From Timaviella obliquedivisa GSE-PSE-MK23-08B (lineage in GTDB: Bacteria > Cyanobacteriota > Cyanobacteriia > Elainellales > Elainellaceae): a stretch of DNA of 64,000 nucleotides. The position numbers and the translations under genes are program-made. The DNA lies in NCBI GenBank assembly GCA_019358855.1, contig JAHHII010000017.1, positions 23,392 to 87,391 of the forward strand. The letters are read 5' to 3'. Shown one piece after another: positions 1-8,947 of the stretch. Under the pieces are notes generated by a model that had not been told where the DNA came from, did not search any database, and saw only the letters and a list, made by a program, of their open reading frames with translations. Each line of letters opens with the position of its first letter. Position 1 is the stretch's first letter.

Positions 1-553
1 AAGTTTCAGCAGGCTGGGGCGATCGCGCTTTGATCGGTTGAGCCGGATTACCTGCATAAATCATCATCGGTTTAAGAGATTGACTAGTAACGCTACCCAG
101 ACCTAGTACCGATCCTTTACCGATAGTTACACCAGGACCAACCACACATTGAGCCGCCAACCAGCTACTTTCTTCAACGTGTATTGGCGCAGTCAAAAGT
201 TTGAAATGAGGATGATTCCAATCATGATTTCCCGTGCAAAGGTAAACCCCTTGAGACAGGCAAACGTGGCTTTCGATCGTGATCATTGCAAGGTTATCAA
301 TCCAAACGTTTTCGCCAATCCAAACATAATCGCCCACTTGCAACCGCCAAGGAAACTTAATGCGAACGTTAGGTTTAATGCGAACACCTTGACCAATTTG
401 ACTACCGAAACAGCGAAGAATTTGCACTTTAACGGCAGACATTGGTAACCAGTTTGTTTCAACCAAAGGTGACCCAATGAAGTACCATAGCAATTGCTTC
501 CAGTAAGGGGCACCTGGAGTATAGGAATCAAGCGTATATTGGTCGAGGCGCAT
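1..553 (-). CDS. WcaF-type left-handed beta-helix acetyltransferase, 3' end beyond window
   Basis: Partial gene read on the minus strand from ATG at 553-551 with no stop before the left edge (184 codons seen). The start reads MRLDQYTLDSYTPGAPYW. Hexapeptide-repeat segments follow (VRIKPNVRI, VGDYVWIGENVWID), then the acetyltransferase block CTGNHDWNHPHF, the isoleucine-patch run VVGPGVTIGKGSVLGLGSV and the closing motif YAGNPAQPIK. These are hallmarks of the colanic-acid WcaF / maltose-O-acetyltransferase-like family, which transfers acetyl from acetyl-CoA to sugar hydroxyls in the cytoplasm. It lies next to glycosyltransferases, so it probably acetylates an intermediate of the exopolysaccharide repeat unit. 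The natural C-terminus is near, since the family is about 180-220 residues. Substrate unknown. Confidence 0.88.
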   Translation of the reverse strand, partial: MRLDQYTLDSYTPGAPYWKQLLWYFIGSPLVETNWLPMSAVKVQILRCFGSQIGQGVRIKPNVRIKFPWRLQVGDYVWIGENVWIDNLAMITIESHVCLSQGVYLCTGNHDWNHPHFKLLTAPIHVEESSWLAAQCVVGPGVTIGKGSVLGLGSVTSQSLKPMMIYAGNPAQPIKARSPQPAET

Positions 554-560
554 GGCAAAT

Positions 561-689
561 CTATTTCTGGAGTTCTGCTTCAATTAATCGAATGCTTAAT
601 ACGAGTTCTGCGAGAACGCGCTGAAAGGCGTAGTACCAACCGTACCAACCATCAAGAATTCCACCTTTAAGAATGAGACAGTCGCTGCC
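561..689 (-). pseudogene. C-terminal remnant of a GT2 glycosyltransferase
   Basis: Immediately upstream of the acetyltransferase, the minus strand encodes about 42 codons ending in TAG, with an in-frame TAG at 692-690 closing the frame on the other side. The peptide contains LILKGGILDGWYGWYYAF. This resembles the C-terminal block (F-x-K-x-GFLDGW-GL-YA) of LPS-type family 2 glycosyltransferases such as WaaE-like enzymes. No start codon or catalytic domain is present. I infer a deleted glycosyltransferase gene that once preceded the wcaF-like gene. The similarity is from memory and the fragment is short. Confidence 0.5.
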
Positions 690-930
690 CTAACGCCGAT
701 CCTTAGATGAGGATGACGAAAGGTGCTAAAACTGGCGCTGCTAGAATCGCAGTATGAAAATCTGGCGCACTAGACCTCTTGACATGGCTAGTTTATTGAA
801 AAAAGAATAGTGTTAAAGCCCTTATGAACTCCTTATGTTTAAACTCAATAATTCAAGGATCCAACGCAGCAAAAAGAACTTTAGCTTTTTTCTTTCACCA
901 ATAAACCAATCCTGCTTCCTTATCCAGCAG
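690..930. other. Gene-free stretch
   Basis: No supportable reading frame, terminator or repeat was seen between the glycosyltransferase remnant and the methyltransferase stop. It probably holds further decayed remains of the deleted gene. Confidence 0.4.
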
Positions 931-1830
931 TTATTGAGAATTTAAACTGTGTCGTCGTGATACGCTCATCAAGATTAGCGCTGCCTCTGGCGAATCAGGA
1001 TTCACGCCGCACAGCCGCTGGGCAAAGCGGATATTCCAATCGGCTTTGCCCAGATCTCCCTCAAGTATAGATGCCCCGACGGTGCGATTGTGTGGATAAA
1101 CTTGTACGTCGAAGCCAAGTGGCTCTAGAATTCGGTGGTAAAAATCACGAGTGACACCATCTCCAGGGCGGTGGTGCGTCTCAGAAGTAGTGCTCCAATA
1201 CTGTTCCTCTGCGGTTGCGTGCCCACCTCGTCGAATGAGTTGATAGAAGGGGAGGCGCAACTTCCAGATCAGTTTAGCGATCGGGTTATTGTTCCACATC
1301 GATCGCTGCACGTCGTGATCAGTCAGCAGTAGCCCACCCGGACGGATAATCCGAGCGGCTTCATGCAGAACACTCTCCATGTCGTCGCTGTGGTGTATTG
1401 TGGCATTGAGTATCACCACATCGGCAAAACCAGATACAAAAGGAAGTCTTTGTGCATCTGCCAGAACAGTCTCATACCCTAGCTCTTGAGCAATTTCTAG
1501 TGCACCTTCAGAAAAGTCTACGCCGATTATCAGGCTGGGTATACCACAGCAATCACGTAATGCCCGATACATATTTCCCGGTCCGCAGCCAATATCCACC
1601 ACGATTTTGCTTTGCCAACTGCCAATCACCGCTTGCCAGCGTGCTTTTAAGTCTTCATCTTGATGGCAAGCTTCCAGATAGTCTCGTCCCCACTCTGGAT
1701 GTCCAAAATAGTAGGCATTGGCTTGGGCAGATAAACTAAGAAGTTCAACAGGAAAGGTCAGGATATTATTTTTCCACTTGCCTCGTGTATCAGTCGTAAT
1801 ATACTCTGCAAGTGCTTGAGATGATTTCAT
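931..1830 (-). CDS. Class I SAM-dependent methyltransferase
   Basis: 299 residues. Motif I is VVDIGCGPGNMYRAL, preceded by a helical N-terminal domain. An acidic residue in GVDFSEGALEIA (motif II), ADAQRLPF, and the post-motif III block IIRPGGLLLTDHD give a full Methyltransf_11/25 Rossmann fold. It would transfer a methyl group from S-adenosylmethionine to a small acceptor. Lying at the downstream end of the glycosyltransferase run, it may methylate a sugar residue or the chain end of the polysaccharide, but no residue fixes the acceptor. The gene is separated by 65 bp from the upstream glycosyltransferase and is likely co-transcribed with it. No signal peptide or membrane segment. Confidence 0.85.
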   Translation of the reverse strand: MKSSQALAEYITTDTRGKWKNNILTFPVELLSLSAQANAYYFGHPEWGRDYLEACHQDEDLKARWQAVIGSWQSKIVVDIGCGPGNMYRALRDCCGIPSLIIGVDFSEGALEIAQELGYETVLADAQRLPFVSGFADVVILNATIHHSDDMESVLHEAARIIRPGGLLLTDHDVQRSMWNNNPIAKLIWKLRLPFYQLIRRGGHATAEEQYWSTTSETHHRPGDGVTRDFYHRILEPLGFDVQVYPHNRTVGASILEGDLGKADWNIRFAQRLCGVNPDSPEAALILMSVSRRHSLNSQ

Positions 1831-1895
1831 TATTCCTTCTGAGGTTATTTAGTTCTAAATTTGGGCAACGAATCTACCTTTCAAGTCGCTATTGA

Positions 1896-3065
1896 TTATG
1901 CGGGTTGGCAATTGAGGATTGATTGATACACTTCGATCATTCGGATTGCGATTTTGTCCCAGGTATAGTTTTCTATAATGAGTTGCTGGGCGCGATCGCC
2001 CATGGCTTTGGCTTCGTCGGGATATTTGAGGCAGTGGATGAGGGCGTCGGTGATCGCATCTGCGCTAATATCAACAACATGAGCAGCATGAGCAATTAAA
2101 GCTTCAGGAAAATTACAACTTGTTGTAATAACACAAGGTAATCCTGATGCCATAGCTTCTAAAACTGATACACTGAATCCTTCTGAATAAGAAGGTGCAA
2201 CATATAAGTCGGCAGCTGCAAGTGCACCTGATTTTAGCGAGCCTGTAATCATGCCTGTTACGGTAGTTGCATCCAAGCATCCTACCTGCGTAAAGTATTT
2301 TTCGACTGTGGGCAGAAAACCTATGCTATCTGGACCTGCGATAACTAAGTGAGTTAGAGGAAACAGAGCATGGACTTTAGCAAAGGCAGGCGCGAGTAGG
2401 TCTAGTCCTTTTTTAGGATCAAGGCGACCTAGGAAAAGGATAAGTATTTTATTACGGGTGCGAGGAAAATGTTGGTAGAACGTTTCTGGATTAGACGAAT
2501 GCTCAAAATCTCGACGACAAATACCGTTGGGGACTACAACAGCATGGTTAAATCCGAGTGCCTTAAGCTGATTGGATTCCGCAATTGTGAGCGCTTGAAC
2601 CGCAACAGCACTATTTAGAGTTGAGTTCTCCAAAAATTGATAGTAGATTCTTTTCTTCCAAGCTTTGTAGCCTAATGCCCAAGGCTCTAGCATCCCATGA
2701 GGTGTCGCTAGATATGGAACATTACGAAACTGACAGACTTTCTGAGCCGCTGATATTAAAGGTGCAAAAATGGCATGAGTATGCACTAGATCATATTCTG
2801 CTACATGTTTAAACAACCAATAGATTAGAGAAGGGCTAACAATAAAATCATTTATATTCCAGCTTGCGAAATATCGAACTCGATATCCAGAGCAATAAAT
2901 CCAAGTATCTAAAGGAACGTCTAAGGTGTTAGAGTCATTTGCATGGGTTGTAATAAGATCTACAGAGACATTGAGTGCACCAAGCTCTTTTACGATCTCG
3001 GTTACGACTGTGGCAACTCCGCCGTAAATCGAACTAACATACGGCGTGATGACTAAAATTTTCAT
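1896..3065 (-). CDS. Glycosyltransferase, GT4 family
   Basis: 389 residues with the two-Rossmann GT-B fold. The N-terminal acceptor domain begins MKILVITPYVSSIYGGVATV, with the glycine-rich loop after the first strand. The C-terminal donor domain has ILFLGRLDPKKGLDLLAPAF and the E-x7-E motif EGFSVSVLE (about residues 295-303), which binds the nucleotide-sugar diphosphate in retaining GT4 enzymes. It is a cytoplasmic enzyme adding one sugar to a lipid-linked intermediate. It sits 18 bp downstream of another GT4 gene in a tightly packed minus-strand run. Sugar and linkage cannot be read from sequence. Confidence 0.9.
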   Translation of the reverse strand: MKILVITPYVSSIYGGVATVVTEIVKELGALNVSVDLITTHANDSNTLDVPLDTWIYCSGYRVRYFASWNINDFIVSPSLIYWLFKHVAEYDLVHTHAIFAPLISAAQKVCQFRNVPYLATPHGMLEPWALGYKAWKKRIYYQFLENSTLNSAVAVQALTIAESNQLKALGFNHAVVVPNGICRRDFEHSSNPETFYQHFPRTRNKILILFLGRLDPKKGLDLLAPAFAKVHALFPLTHLVIAGPDSIGFLPTVEKYFTQVGCLDATTVTGMITGSLKSGALAAADLYVAPSYSEGFSVSVLEAMASGLPCVITTSCNFPEALIAHAAHVVDISADAITDALIHCLKYPDEAKAMGDRAQQLIIENYTWDKIAIRMIEVYQSILNCQPA

Positions 3066-3083
3066 GAGTAGCGTCTCAAAGGG

Positions 3084-4217
3084 CTAGGTACGATTTATGG
3101 CATGACGAACTGCTCTGATTAGACCTTGGGCAAGGTAGTCAGGCGAAAATTTTTGAATATGGCTTAAAGAAGCTTGACCAAATTTAGTAAGATCTAATTC
3201 TCCTGAACTCATCTTCAGCATGAGTTCAGCTAGTGCTTTAGGATGTTCTGGGTCAAAGCCAAAACCATTAACTCCTTCAATCACTAAATCCTCAAAGCAT
3301 CCACAGCGGTTAGAGACCAAGACGGGTAGCCCTGCTGCCATTGCTTCATTGACAACAAGTCCCCATTGCTCATGGGTGCTGGCATGGATGAAACAACCTG
3401 CATGGGCAAAGTAAGGCAACTGCTCGTTTTGCTGAAGAAAACCAGGTAGGTGTATACAGCTTGCTAAACCCAGATCTTGAATTTGCTTTTCAAGCAGCGA
3501 TCGCAACTCTCCATCGCCACACAACACTAAATCCCACGATTTATCTCCTGCCATTTGGCGATAGGTAGCGTAGGCACTGATAATTGATGGAAGATTTTTT
3601 TTGTGGACAAACCGATTAATCGTCAGAAAATAAGGCTTTTGTAGGGGTTTTAGGAGAGTGCGAATATGGCTGGGATGAAAGGTTCCGTTGCCTACCACGT
3701 TATATCCGAGGAAGATTGATTCATCATCCATGCCTAGTTGTATGAGGTAGCGTTTCTGTGGCTGCCCACCGACTAGTGCTGCCTGATATTGGCTAATGAG
3801 TAATCGCTTCAGGTTCTCTTTCCAGGATGAACGAACGAAATCGGCTTCAGTTGTTTCAGAAAAGAGAATTGTAGGTTTGTGGAGCCAGCGACACCACAGA
3901 AGTGCAGCCAGCATCGCAGGGCGTGCGTAGCCAGAAATGGCAATGACATCCGGCTGAACCTGATTTAGCAGTTGATGAAGAGACTTTACCAGGGTTAAAA
4001 ATGAAACCTGTTCGATCCGTCGATCAGGCAGAACCGCGTAGATAGGGAAGGGCAAGCTGGAAATTTCGGTTTGCCATGGATATTCGGTTTCGCTACGGGC
4101 TAGTTCAATGCCACAAACTTGCCACTGATGGATCTGCACTGCGTTAAAAAATCCTTCAATTCGTGCCAGATGATAAGGACCATAGTTAGAGAAAAGTAGC
4201 GCGACTTTTAAGCTCAA
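3084..4217 (-). CDS. Glycosyltransferase, GT4 family
   Basis: 377 residues, GT-B fold. The N-terminal half has HLARIEGFF and a strand-loop typical of acceptor domains. The C-terminal half has YFLTINRFVHKKNLPSIISAY and the E-x7-E motif EQWGLVVNE (about residues 283-291) followed by AMAAGLPVLVS. The start codon overlaps the stop of the upstream polymerase gene by four bases (ATGA), which implies translational coupling: polymerase and transferase are made together. Specificity unknown. Confidence 0.9.
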   Translation of the reverse strand: MSLKVALLFSNYGPYHLARIEGFFNAVQIHQWQVCGIELARSETEYPWQTEISSLPFPIYAVLPDRRIEQVSFLTLVKSLHQLLNQVQPDVIAISGYARPAMLAALLWCRWLHKPTILFSETTEADFVRSSWKENLKRLLISQYQAALVGGQPQKRYLIQLGMDDESIFLGYNVVGNGTFHPSHIRTLLKPLQKPYFLTINRFVHKKNLPSIISAYATYRQMAGDKSWDLVLCGDGELRSLLEKQIQDLGLASCIHLPGFLQQNEQLPYFAHAGCFIHASTHEQWGLVVNEAMAAGLPVLVSNRCGCFEDLVIEGVNGFGFDPEHPKALAELMLKMSSGELDLTKFGQASLSHIQKFSPDYLAQGLIRAVRHAINRT

Positions 4218-5506
4218 AAGTTGTCTCCATAGTGAGGAAAAATCATTTGATCAGGCTGTGTTCTCACTCTAGAAAAGTAGGCAGTTACCCCTACAAAGAA
4301 AACTTGAAAGATGACTTCTTGGCAGAACCTGCCAATTCCATGAGTAATGCCAATCATGGCAGAACTAATGAGTCCCATATAAAGCAAAGCGCTGACTGTA
4401 CTTTGTTGATAAACCGCCGAAATCCAGAGATGCTTGAATAGATAGGCGATCAGTGCTAATAATAAACAACCGAAATAGTAAAACTCAACAAACGTATCTC
4501 CAATAGCGGTGACTGTGGCTCCAGACGGAGATGTGTATCCATAGAGAGAGCCCAGATCATAATTTGTCAGTCTAAATTGCAGGCTGGCTTTAAAGCCATA
4601 TCCTACAATCTGTCCTGGAACATACTGAAAAACGATCGCATCCCAGAAGCCAGTGCCATAGCCAAATTGATTAGTTTTTACCGCAGCATCCATCATCAGT
4701 GCGGCATTGCGTAATTCTAAGATATCTCCCTCCAATAAGGAGTCAAAGCTTTGTTGCGCAGACGAAAATAGCGCTTGCCAATCTCCACTAAATACCAGTT
4801 CCCAAAAACCGCCTCTCAAGTCACCAAACAACGGAATTAGGTATAGCCCTCCAATCGTTGCAAGAATGAAACACCAACGGGGTGGAAGATATCGTAAAAC
4901 GAACCAGAACGAGAAGCCAATTACGACTAGAAAAGCGATAGTAGGCTGGCGACGACCACTCAGGATGATGGCTTGTAAAACAGGCAGAGAGGCAAGTACT
5001 GTGAAAACTAGATTTTTAAGTTTCGGGTACTTCAGGGTTTGAATCAGAAAGATGCCGAACGCAATATAAATAACGTTACTGAAGAAGAAGAGAATGGTGG
5101 CAGGGCCCTGCCAAGTTCCTAGGCTAGTTGTTTGTATCGTGATCCTAGTCAGAAGAAAGATAGAGAAATAGGCGATCGCCAACAAAACGATACCTGCTCT
5201 GAAAAGCTTCTGCTCGTCCAAATTAATGTTGAGTTTTGTAAGAAACCAGGGGGTTGGTCTGAATTGATAGCCAATCCAGCACATTGCTGCGCAGAGGATG
5301 GTCATGAGTAACACCCTTGATAATGCTTCTGGAGTGACTACGGTTGGAGTATCACGCAAGGCGATCGCTTGAGGTAAAATAAATGAAACAAAGATTGCCC
5401 CCATAAAAAAGGGAAATTGATAAGTGCGCTCTGGACGAATCAGCCCCCAGCCTAATAGTCCAATACAAGTTAGATTCAGCAGATCCAGGTAGAGTTGATG
5501 ATCCAT
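4214..5506 (-). CDS. Wzy-like O-antigen/exopolysaccharide polymerase, multi-pass membrane protein
   Basis: 430 residues, about ten to twelve hydrophobic segments spread along the whole chain and a large loop around residues 240-320, including RGGFWELVFSGDW and GFWDAIVFQYVPGQI. This is the layout of Wzy-type polymerases and of the oligosaccharide repeat-unit polymerase family, which are poorly conserved and recognised mainly by topology and context. The role would be block polymerisation of undecaprenyl-linked repeat units on the outer face of the inner membrane. Only one such gene is visible in the cluster. It starts 3 bp after the upstream glycosyltransferase and overlaps the next one, so it sits inside an operon. 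It could instead be a ligase-like (WaaL) protein. Confidence 0.75.
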   Translation of the reverse strand: MDHQLYLDLLNLTCIGLLGWGLIRPERTYQFPFFMGAIFVSFILPQAIALRDTPTVVTPEALSRVLLMTILCAAMCWIGYQFRPTPWFLTKLNINLDEQKLFRAGIVLLAIAYFSIFLLTRITIQTTSLGTWQGPATILFFFSNVIYIAFGIFLIQTLKYPKLKNLVFTVLASLPVLQAIILSGRRQPTIAFLVVIGFSFWFVLRYLPPRWCFILATIGGLYLIPLFGDLRGGFWELVFSGDWQALFSSAQQSFDSLLEGDILELRNAALMMDAAVKTNQFGYGTGFWDAIVFQYVPGQIVGYGFKASLQFRLTNYDLGSLYGYTSPSGATVTAIGDTFVEFYYFGCLLLALIAYLFKHLWISAVYQQSTVSALLYMGLISSAMIGITHGIGRFCQEVIFQVFFVGVTAYFSRVRTQPDQMIFPHYGDNF

Positions 5507-5509
5507 AGG

Positions 5510-6670
5510 TTAGGTCTGAGTATGAGCCATCAGCTTTTGATAAAGTCTGGCAAGTTTTTCAGAGTTATGCATCCACTGATGATGACGTTCTAGTAGAGAT
5601 TGAGCATTGAATCGGTGAATCCGCTGTTGCTCCGATGAATAAACTGCTTCATGAATGGTTGCTGCCATCGCCCTTAAATCTCTTTTCGGCAGTACATAGC
5701 CTGTATCCGGATTCAGAATTTCCCTCACACCGCCTTCACAAGCAAAACCTATGACCGGAACCTGGCAAGCCATTGCTTCTGCAACCACTAGCCCAAAAGG
5801 TTCCCAGTGAGAGGTGAGACAAAACGAATCTATCGCATGATAAGCACTTGTGGTTTGTTCAAGCACACCTGTGAAGATTACGCGATTCTCAACTCCTAAT
5901 GCTGTAGCTAGTTCCCTTAAGGATGCGGCATCCGGACCATCACCTACGACAAGTCCCCAAAAATTGGTGGGTAAAAGGCTGATGACTCTTAGAAAATCAT
6001 CGGTGCCTTTCATAGCAGAATGAAGTCGTCCAACGAAACCGACTACAAACACGTTGTTGGGTAAGCTAAACTGCTGGCGAGAATAAAGTCGATCTTCTAC
6101 ACTAGCGGGGTAGAATCGATCGCTATCTACCCCGTTATACAAAACACAAGTTTTCTCAGAGTTGTATCCACCCCATTCAATCTGACTTTTGCACGTATCC
6201 TCCGTAATGCATATGAGAAGATCAGTGGATTTTTGTTGTACCCAACTTGCTAAAGAACTGCGTGACATCTGCGAACCAGGACGATTTGCACCCAAATGAG
6301 CATGGACAACCTTCAGAATACCAGGATGAATGAATGTCAACAGATGAGACCAGAGTAACCCATCATGATGATGCAGAATGTGTGGTTGAAATTGCTGAAT
6401 AAATGCTCGTAACCGTCCCATTTTAAGAACATCGCGGGAGTCCTGGAGACCCAGATAGTGAGCGCGTTGAGTGCTTTTGCCTTGCAGAGAATCGCTCAAT
6501 TCTGTTTGAAAAGGACCAGGTTCGCCGTAGAGAAACAGGCAGTGAGCATCTACTTCGTGAGCAGGTAGGCGCTTAACGTATTCAACGGCTACACGCGCTG
6601 CACCTCCCGTTGCAATATCATCTCGTTGACAAATATGGAGTACTTTTAGAGGATCTGGGGCGAGAGCCAT
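5510..6670 (-). CDS. Glycosyltransferase, GT4 family
   Basis: I place the start at ATG 6670, giving 386 residues beginning MALAPDPLKVLHICQRDD. The frame stays open to an ATG at 6760, but those extra 30 codons would sit deep inside the upstream gene and do not look like a GT-B start. With the chosen start the overlap with the upstream gene (stop at 6646) is 25 bp. The acceptor domain has the loop TGGAARVAVEYVKRL. The donor domain has VGFVGRLHSAMKGTDDFLRV and the E-x7-E motif EPFGLVVAE followed by AMACQVPVIGF. Retaining cytoplasmic sugar transferase of the polysaccharide cluster; substrate unknown. Confidence 0.88.
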   Translation of the reverse strand: MALAPDPLKVLHICQRDDIATGGAARVAVEYVKRLPAHEVDAHCLFLYGEPGPFQTELSDSLQGKSTQRAHYLGLQDSRDVLKMGRLRAFIQQFQPHILHHHDGLLWSHLLTFIHPGILKVVHAHLGANRPGSQMSRSSLASWVQQKSTDLLICITEDTCKSQIEWGGYNSEKTCVLYNGVDSDRFYPASVEDRLYSRQQFSLPNNVFVVGFVGRLHSAMKGTDDFLRVISLLPTNFWGLVVGDGPDAASLRELATALGVENRVIFTGVLEQTTSAYHAIDSFCLTSHWEPFGLVVAEAMACQVPVIGFACEGGVREILNPDTGYVLPKRDLRAMAATIHEAVYSSEQQRIHRFNAQSLLERHHQWMHNSEKLARLYQKLMAHTQT

Positions 6671-7800
6671 CCGTTGCTCTCTAAGATCTGGTAAAGTTTT
6701 TCGGCTTGCTGTTCCCATGTGTTGGCTTTGGCTATTTCTAATCGGCTTTTGGAGTTCCAAGTAGGGTTGTTGAGTGCAAAGCGAATTTTCTCGCTATAGT
6801 CAGTAGGATCTTGAGCAATTAGCAAAACATCACTCCACCGATTTACTTCTGGCACAACATTGTTTGCAACAATAGGACGGGAAGTACCCATATAATCCCA
6901 AAGCTTAGTAGGGCAGGCATTGAGATTAAAATTGCAGTCGGAATAAAGCATCAACAAAACATCAAATGACTGGAGGTATTCACCTAAACGGTTATGTTCC
7001 ACGGTTCCAATAAAATGAACGTTGGGAAGTTTTCGCACTCGTTCAACTTCCTTCCACCATTGGGTAGAGCCTTCGTTGGGTTCTGGTGCTTTTCCACCCA
7101 ACAGGAACGTAACCTCCGGGGTACATTCTGCAACTTGTGCAAGGTAGTAGAAGTCAAATCGGTAGTTTAGTGTGCCAATATAGCCAGCGATCGGTCGAGG
7201 ATAGGAGTTTAGCTCTGAAGGCAGTGACTGAGTCTGGACTAGGGGTTGCTCAACCATAAAATCGGGGGAGCAACCATGGGGGATATGAATAATGCGATTA
7301 GTTTGACTGGGGCAGACTTGTTGCAAATGTTGGGCACGATGGTGGGCAACACAAAGCGTCAGGTCAGCTTGAGCTATAGCTTGTAATTCTACCTGTACTG
7401 TTTGTGTTTCACGCTTTGCCCAGTAATCTCGATAGTCATCAATACTGTAGTAAACTGATGGCGATCTGAGAGCTTTTGCTAATGACGTGTAATAGGGAAA
7501 GTTGAAGATGAAGACTAGCGGATTTCCCCCTTGAAATTGTCGAATATGATGAATCAAAAATCTTTGTGTTAATAACCAGTAGTGAAACAGCCAACCTGGA
7601 GGACAGCAAATACGTTGCTCCCAAACACCTGATGAAATAGGCTGTGGTTTCCAATCGGTACTATAGTGCCCATAGCGTTGCTTAAATGCGCGAAAATCTA
7701 CTGGACGTAGAAGTAGAACATCAGCAAAGTCATGACAGGCAGAAAAGAGTTGCTCTGTCCAATAGAAGTTTGCATCTAGAACAACAAGTTTTGGTTTCAT
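6646..7800 (-). CDS. Glycosyltransferase (GT-B fold, GT4/GT1-like)
   Basis: 384 residues. The C-terminal domain shows PIAGYIGTLNYRFDFYYLA and a donor-site region ending FDVLLMLYSDCNFNLNACPTK followed by LWDYMGTSRPIVANN. This matches the group of GT4-like enzymes common in O-antigen clusters, where the classical E-x7-E is altered. The N-terminal domain contains FNFPYYTSLAKAL and SIDDYRDYWAKRE, the S-x-D-D-Y stretch seen in this subgroup. It lies 32 bp downstream of a GT2 gene and overlaps the next GT4 gene. Function within repeat-unit assembly is inferred from context. Confidence 0.82.
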   Translation of the reverse strand: MKPKLVVLDANFYWTEQLFSACHDFADVLLLRPVDFRAFKQRYGHYSTDWKPQPISSGVWEQRICCPPGWLFHYWLLTQRFLIHHIRQFQGGNPLVFIFNFPYYTSLAKALRSPSVYYSIDDYRDYWAKRETQTVQVELQAIAQADLTLCVAHHRAQHLQQVCPSQTNRIIHIPHGCSPDFMVEQPLVQTQSLPSELNSYPRPIAGYIGTLNYRFDFYYLAQVAECTPEVTFLLGGKAPEPNEGSTQWWKEVERVRKLPNVHFIGTVEHNRLGEYLQSFDVLLMLYSDCNFNLNACPTKLWDYMGTSRPIVANNVVPEVNRWSDVLLIAQDPTDYSEKIRFALNNPTWNSKSRLEIAKANTWEQQAEKLYQILESNGWLSPQIL

Positions 7801-7832
7801 TTAATACAAACCCTTGTCATACATAAATTTTG

Positions 7833-8648
7833 TCAATTGCGCTTAGAGCTTGGGCTGTTTTTTTTGACTTGCTGAGAGACATATTGCAGCCTTGCTAAAA
7901 TTTTGCAAAAGAAATATTTGACTTCAAAAAGCGATCGCTCCCAAGTCGGAATTTGCTGCTGATACTGCTTCATCAATTGCTGTATACGCAAGGCATTATG
8001 TCCGTTAGCACAATCAATAAAAGTTTTTGTGCCTGAAATTAAGCGATAATTTCCCCAAACTTGATCAACATATTCTAAGTGGGCGACTTGAACCGCTCGG
8101 AATAAAAAATCAACGTCCATTGAATAATGGTCATCTACTAGGTAACAGCCGATTTTCTCGTGCAAAGATCGATGATAAAAATAAGCCGAAGGGTTAAGCG
8201 GGAAGGGGTTAATATTTTGCCCAAGCAATAAATCAGTAAGCTTCAAATGTTTGGGGCGGTTGATGCCCATTAACTGTTCTGCATCGTCCCAGACATGACA
8301 GTTTCCCACAAGTAGCGTAGGTTCGGGTAAGGTTTGGAATAGCTTTAGAACCTGATTTAAGACATTTGGCTCATAGTAATCATCCACGTTCAACATTGCG
8401 ATTATTTCGCCTTTAGCAAGGTTAATTCCTTTGTTCATTGCATCGGATTGTCCCTGATCTTTTTCTGAAATCCAACGGATGTGGGAATATTGGGCAGCAT
8501 AGCGCTGAATAATTTCTACAGTGCGATCGCTTGATCCCCCATCAATAATGAGGTGCTCAATATCCAGACAAGCTTGATCGAGCACTACATGAATGCATGA
8601 TTCGATAAAGCGATCGCCGTTATATACAGGAGTAATCACACTAATCAT
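7833..8648 (-). CDS. Glycosyltransferase, GT2 family
   Basis: 271 residues of GT-A fold. It begins MISVITPVYNGDRFIESCI. The nucleotide-binding aspartates are in HLIIDGGSSDRTVEI, and the metal-binding D-x-D equivalent is in MLNVDDYYEPN. QGQSDAMNKGINLAKGEIIA matches the WfgS/WfeV-like GT2 subgroup found in O-antigen loci. This is an inverting, metal-dependent cytoplasmic transferase. It is the last gene before a 299-bp gap, so a promoter for the genes to its left may lie upstream of 8648. Donor sugar unknown. Confidence 0.88.
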   Translation of the reverse strand: MISVITPVYNGDRFIESCIHVVLDQACLDIEHLIIDGGSSDRTVEIIQRYAAQYSHIRWISEKDQGQSDAMNKGINLAKGEIIAMLNVDDYYEPNVLNQVLKLFQTLPEPTLLVGNCHVWDDAEQLMGINRPKHLKLTDLLLGQNINPFPLNPSAYFYHRSLHEKIGCYLVDDHYSMDVDFLFRAVQVAHLEYVDQVWGNYRLISGTKTFIDCANGHNALRIQQLMKQYQQQIPTWERSLFEVKYFFCKILARLQYVSQQVKKNSPSSKRN

Positions 8649-8947
8649 AGTTCACCAATGTAAGAGCAGCCTTGCAAATCGTCAGTTGAGCTCAAGAAGA
8701 TAGGACTAATCCAACTGCTGAAGTCTATAGATATGGGAACAGGGAAAACGCAGGCGACAACTGGTCTTACATTAAGAAACCGTAATTAAGTAGCATCCTA
8801 GTCAGCCTGGAATAATCGTAATACCCCATAATTAAAGTTTCAAACTTTTGTCAGCAAAAAACCTTAAAGATTCTTTGCTAACAAGGGTTTGGAGGATTCG
8901 GTTTTCATGCAGACAAAGTATTCGTGAGAGAGCGGAGATTGATATAC
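8649..8947. other. Intergenic gap in the polysaccharide cluster
   Basis: 299 bp, AT-rich, with no recognisable coding remnant. It divides the minus-strand cluster into two transcription blocks and could hold the promoter for the genes to its left. I could not pick a convincing -10/-35 pair. Confidence 0.35.

Noticed and set aside
149..448. Plus-strand 99-residue frame
   Set aside because: Antisense to the acetyltransferase, whose hexapeptide motifs clearly define the coding strand.
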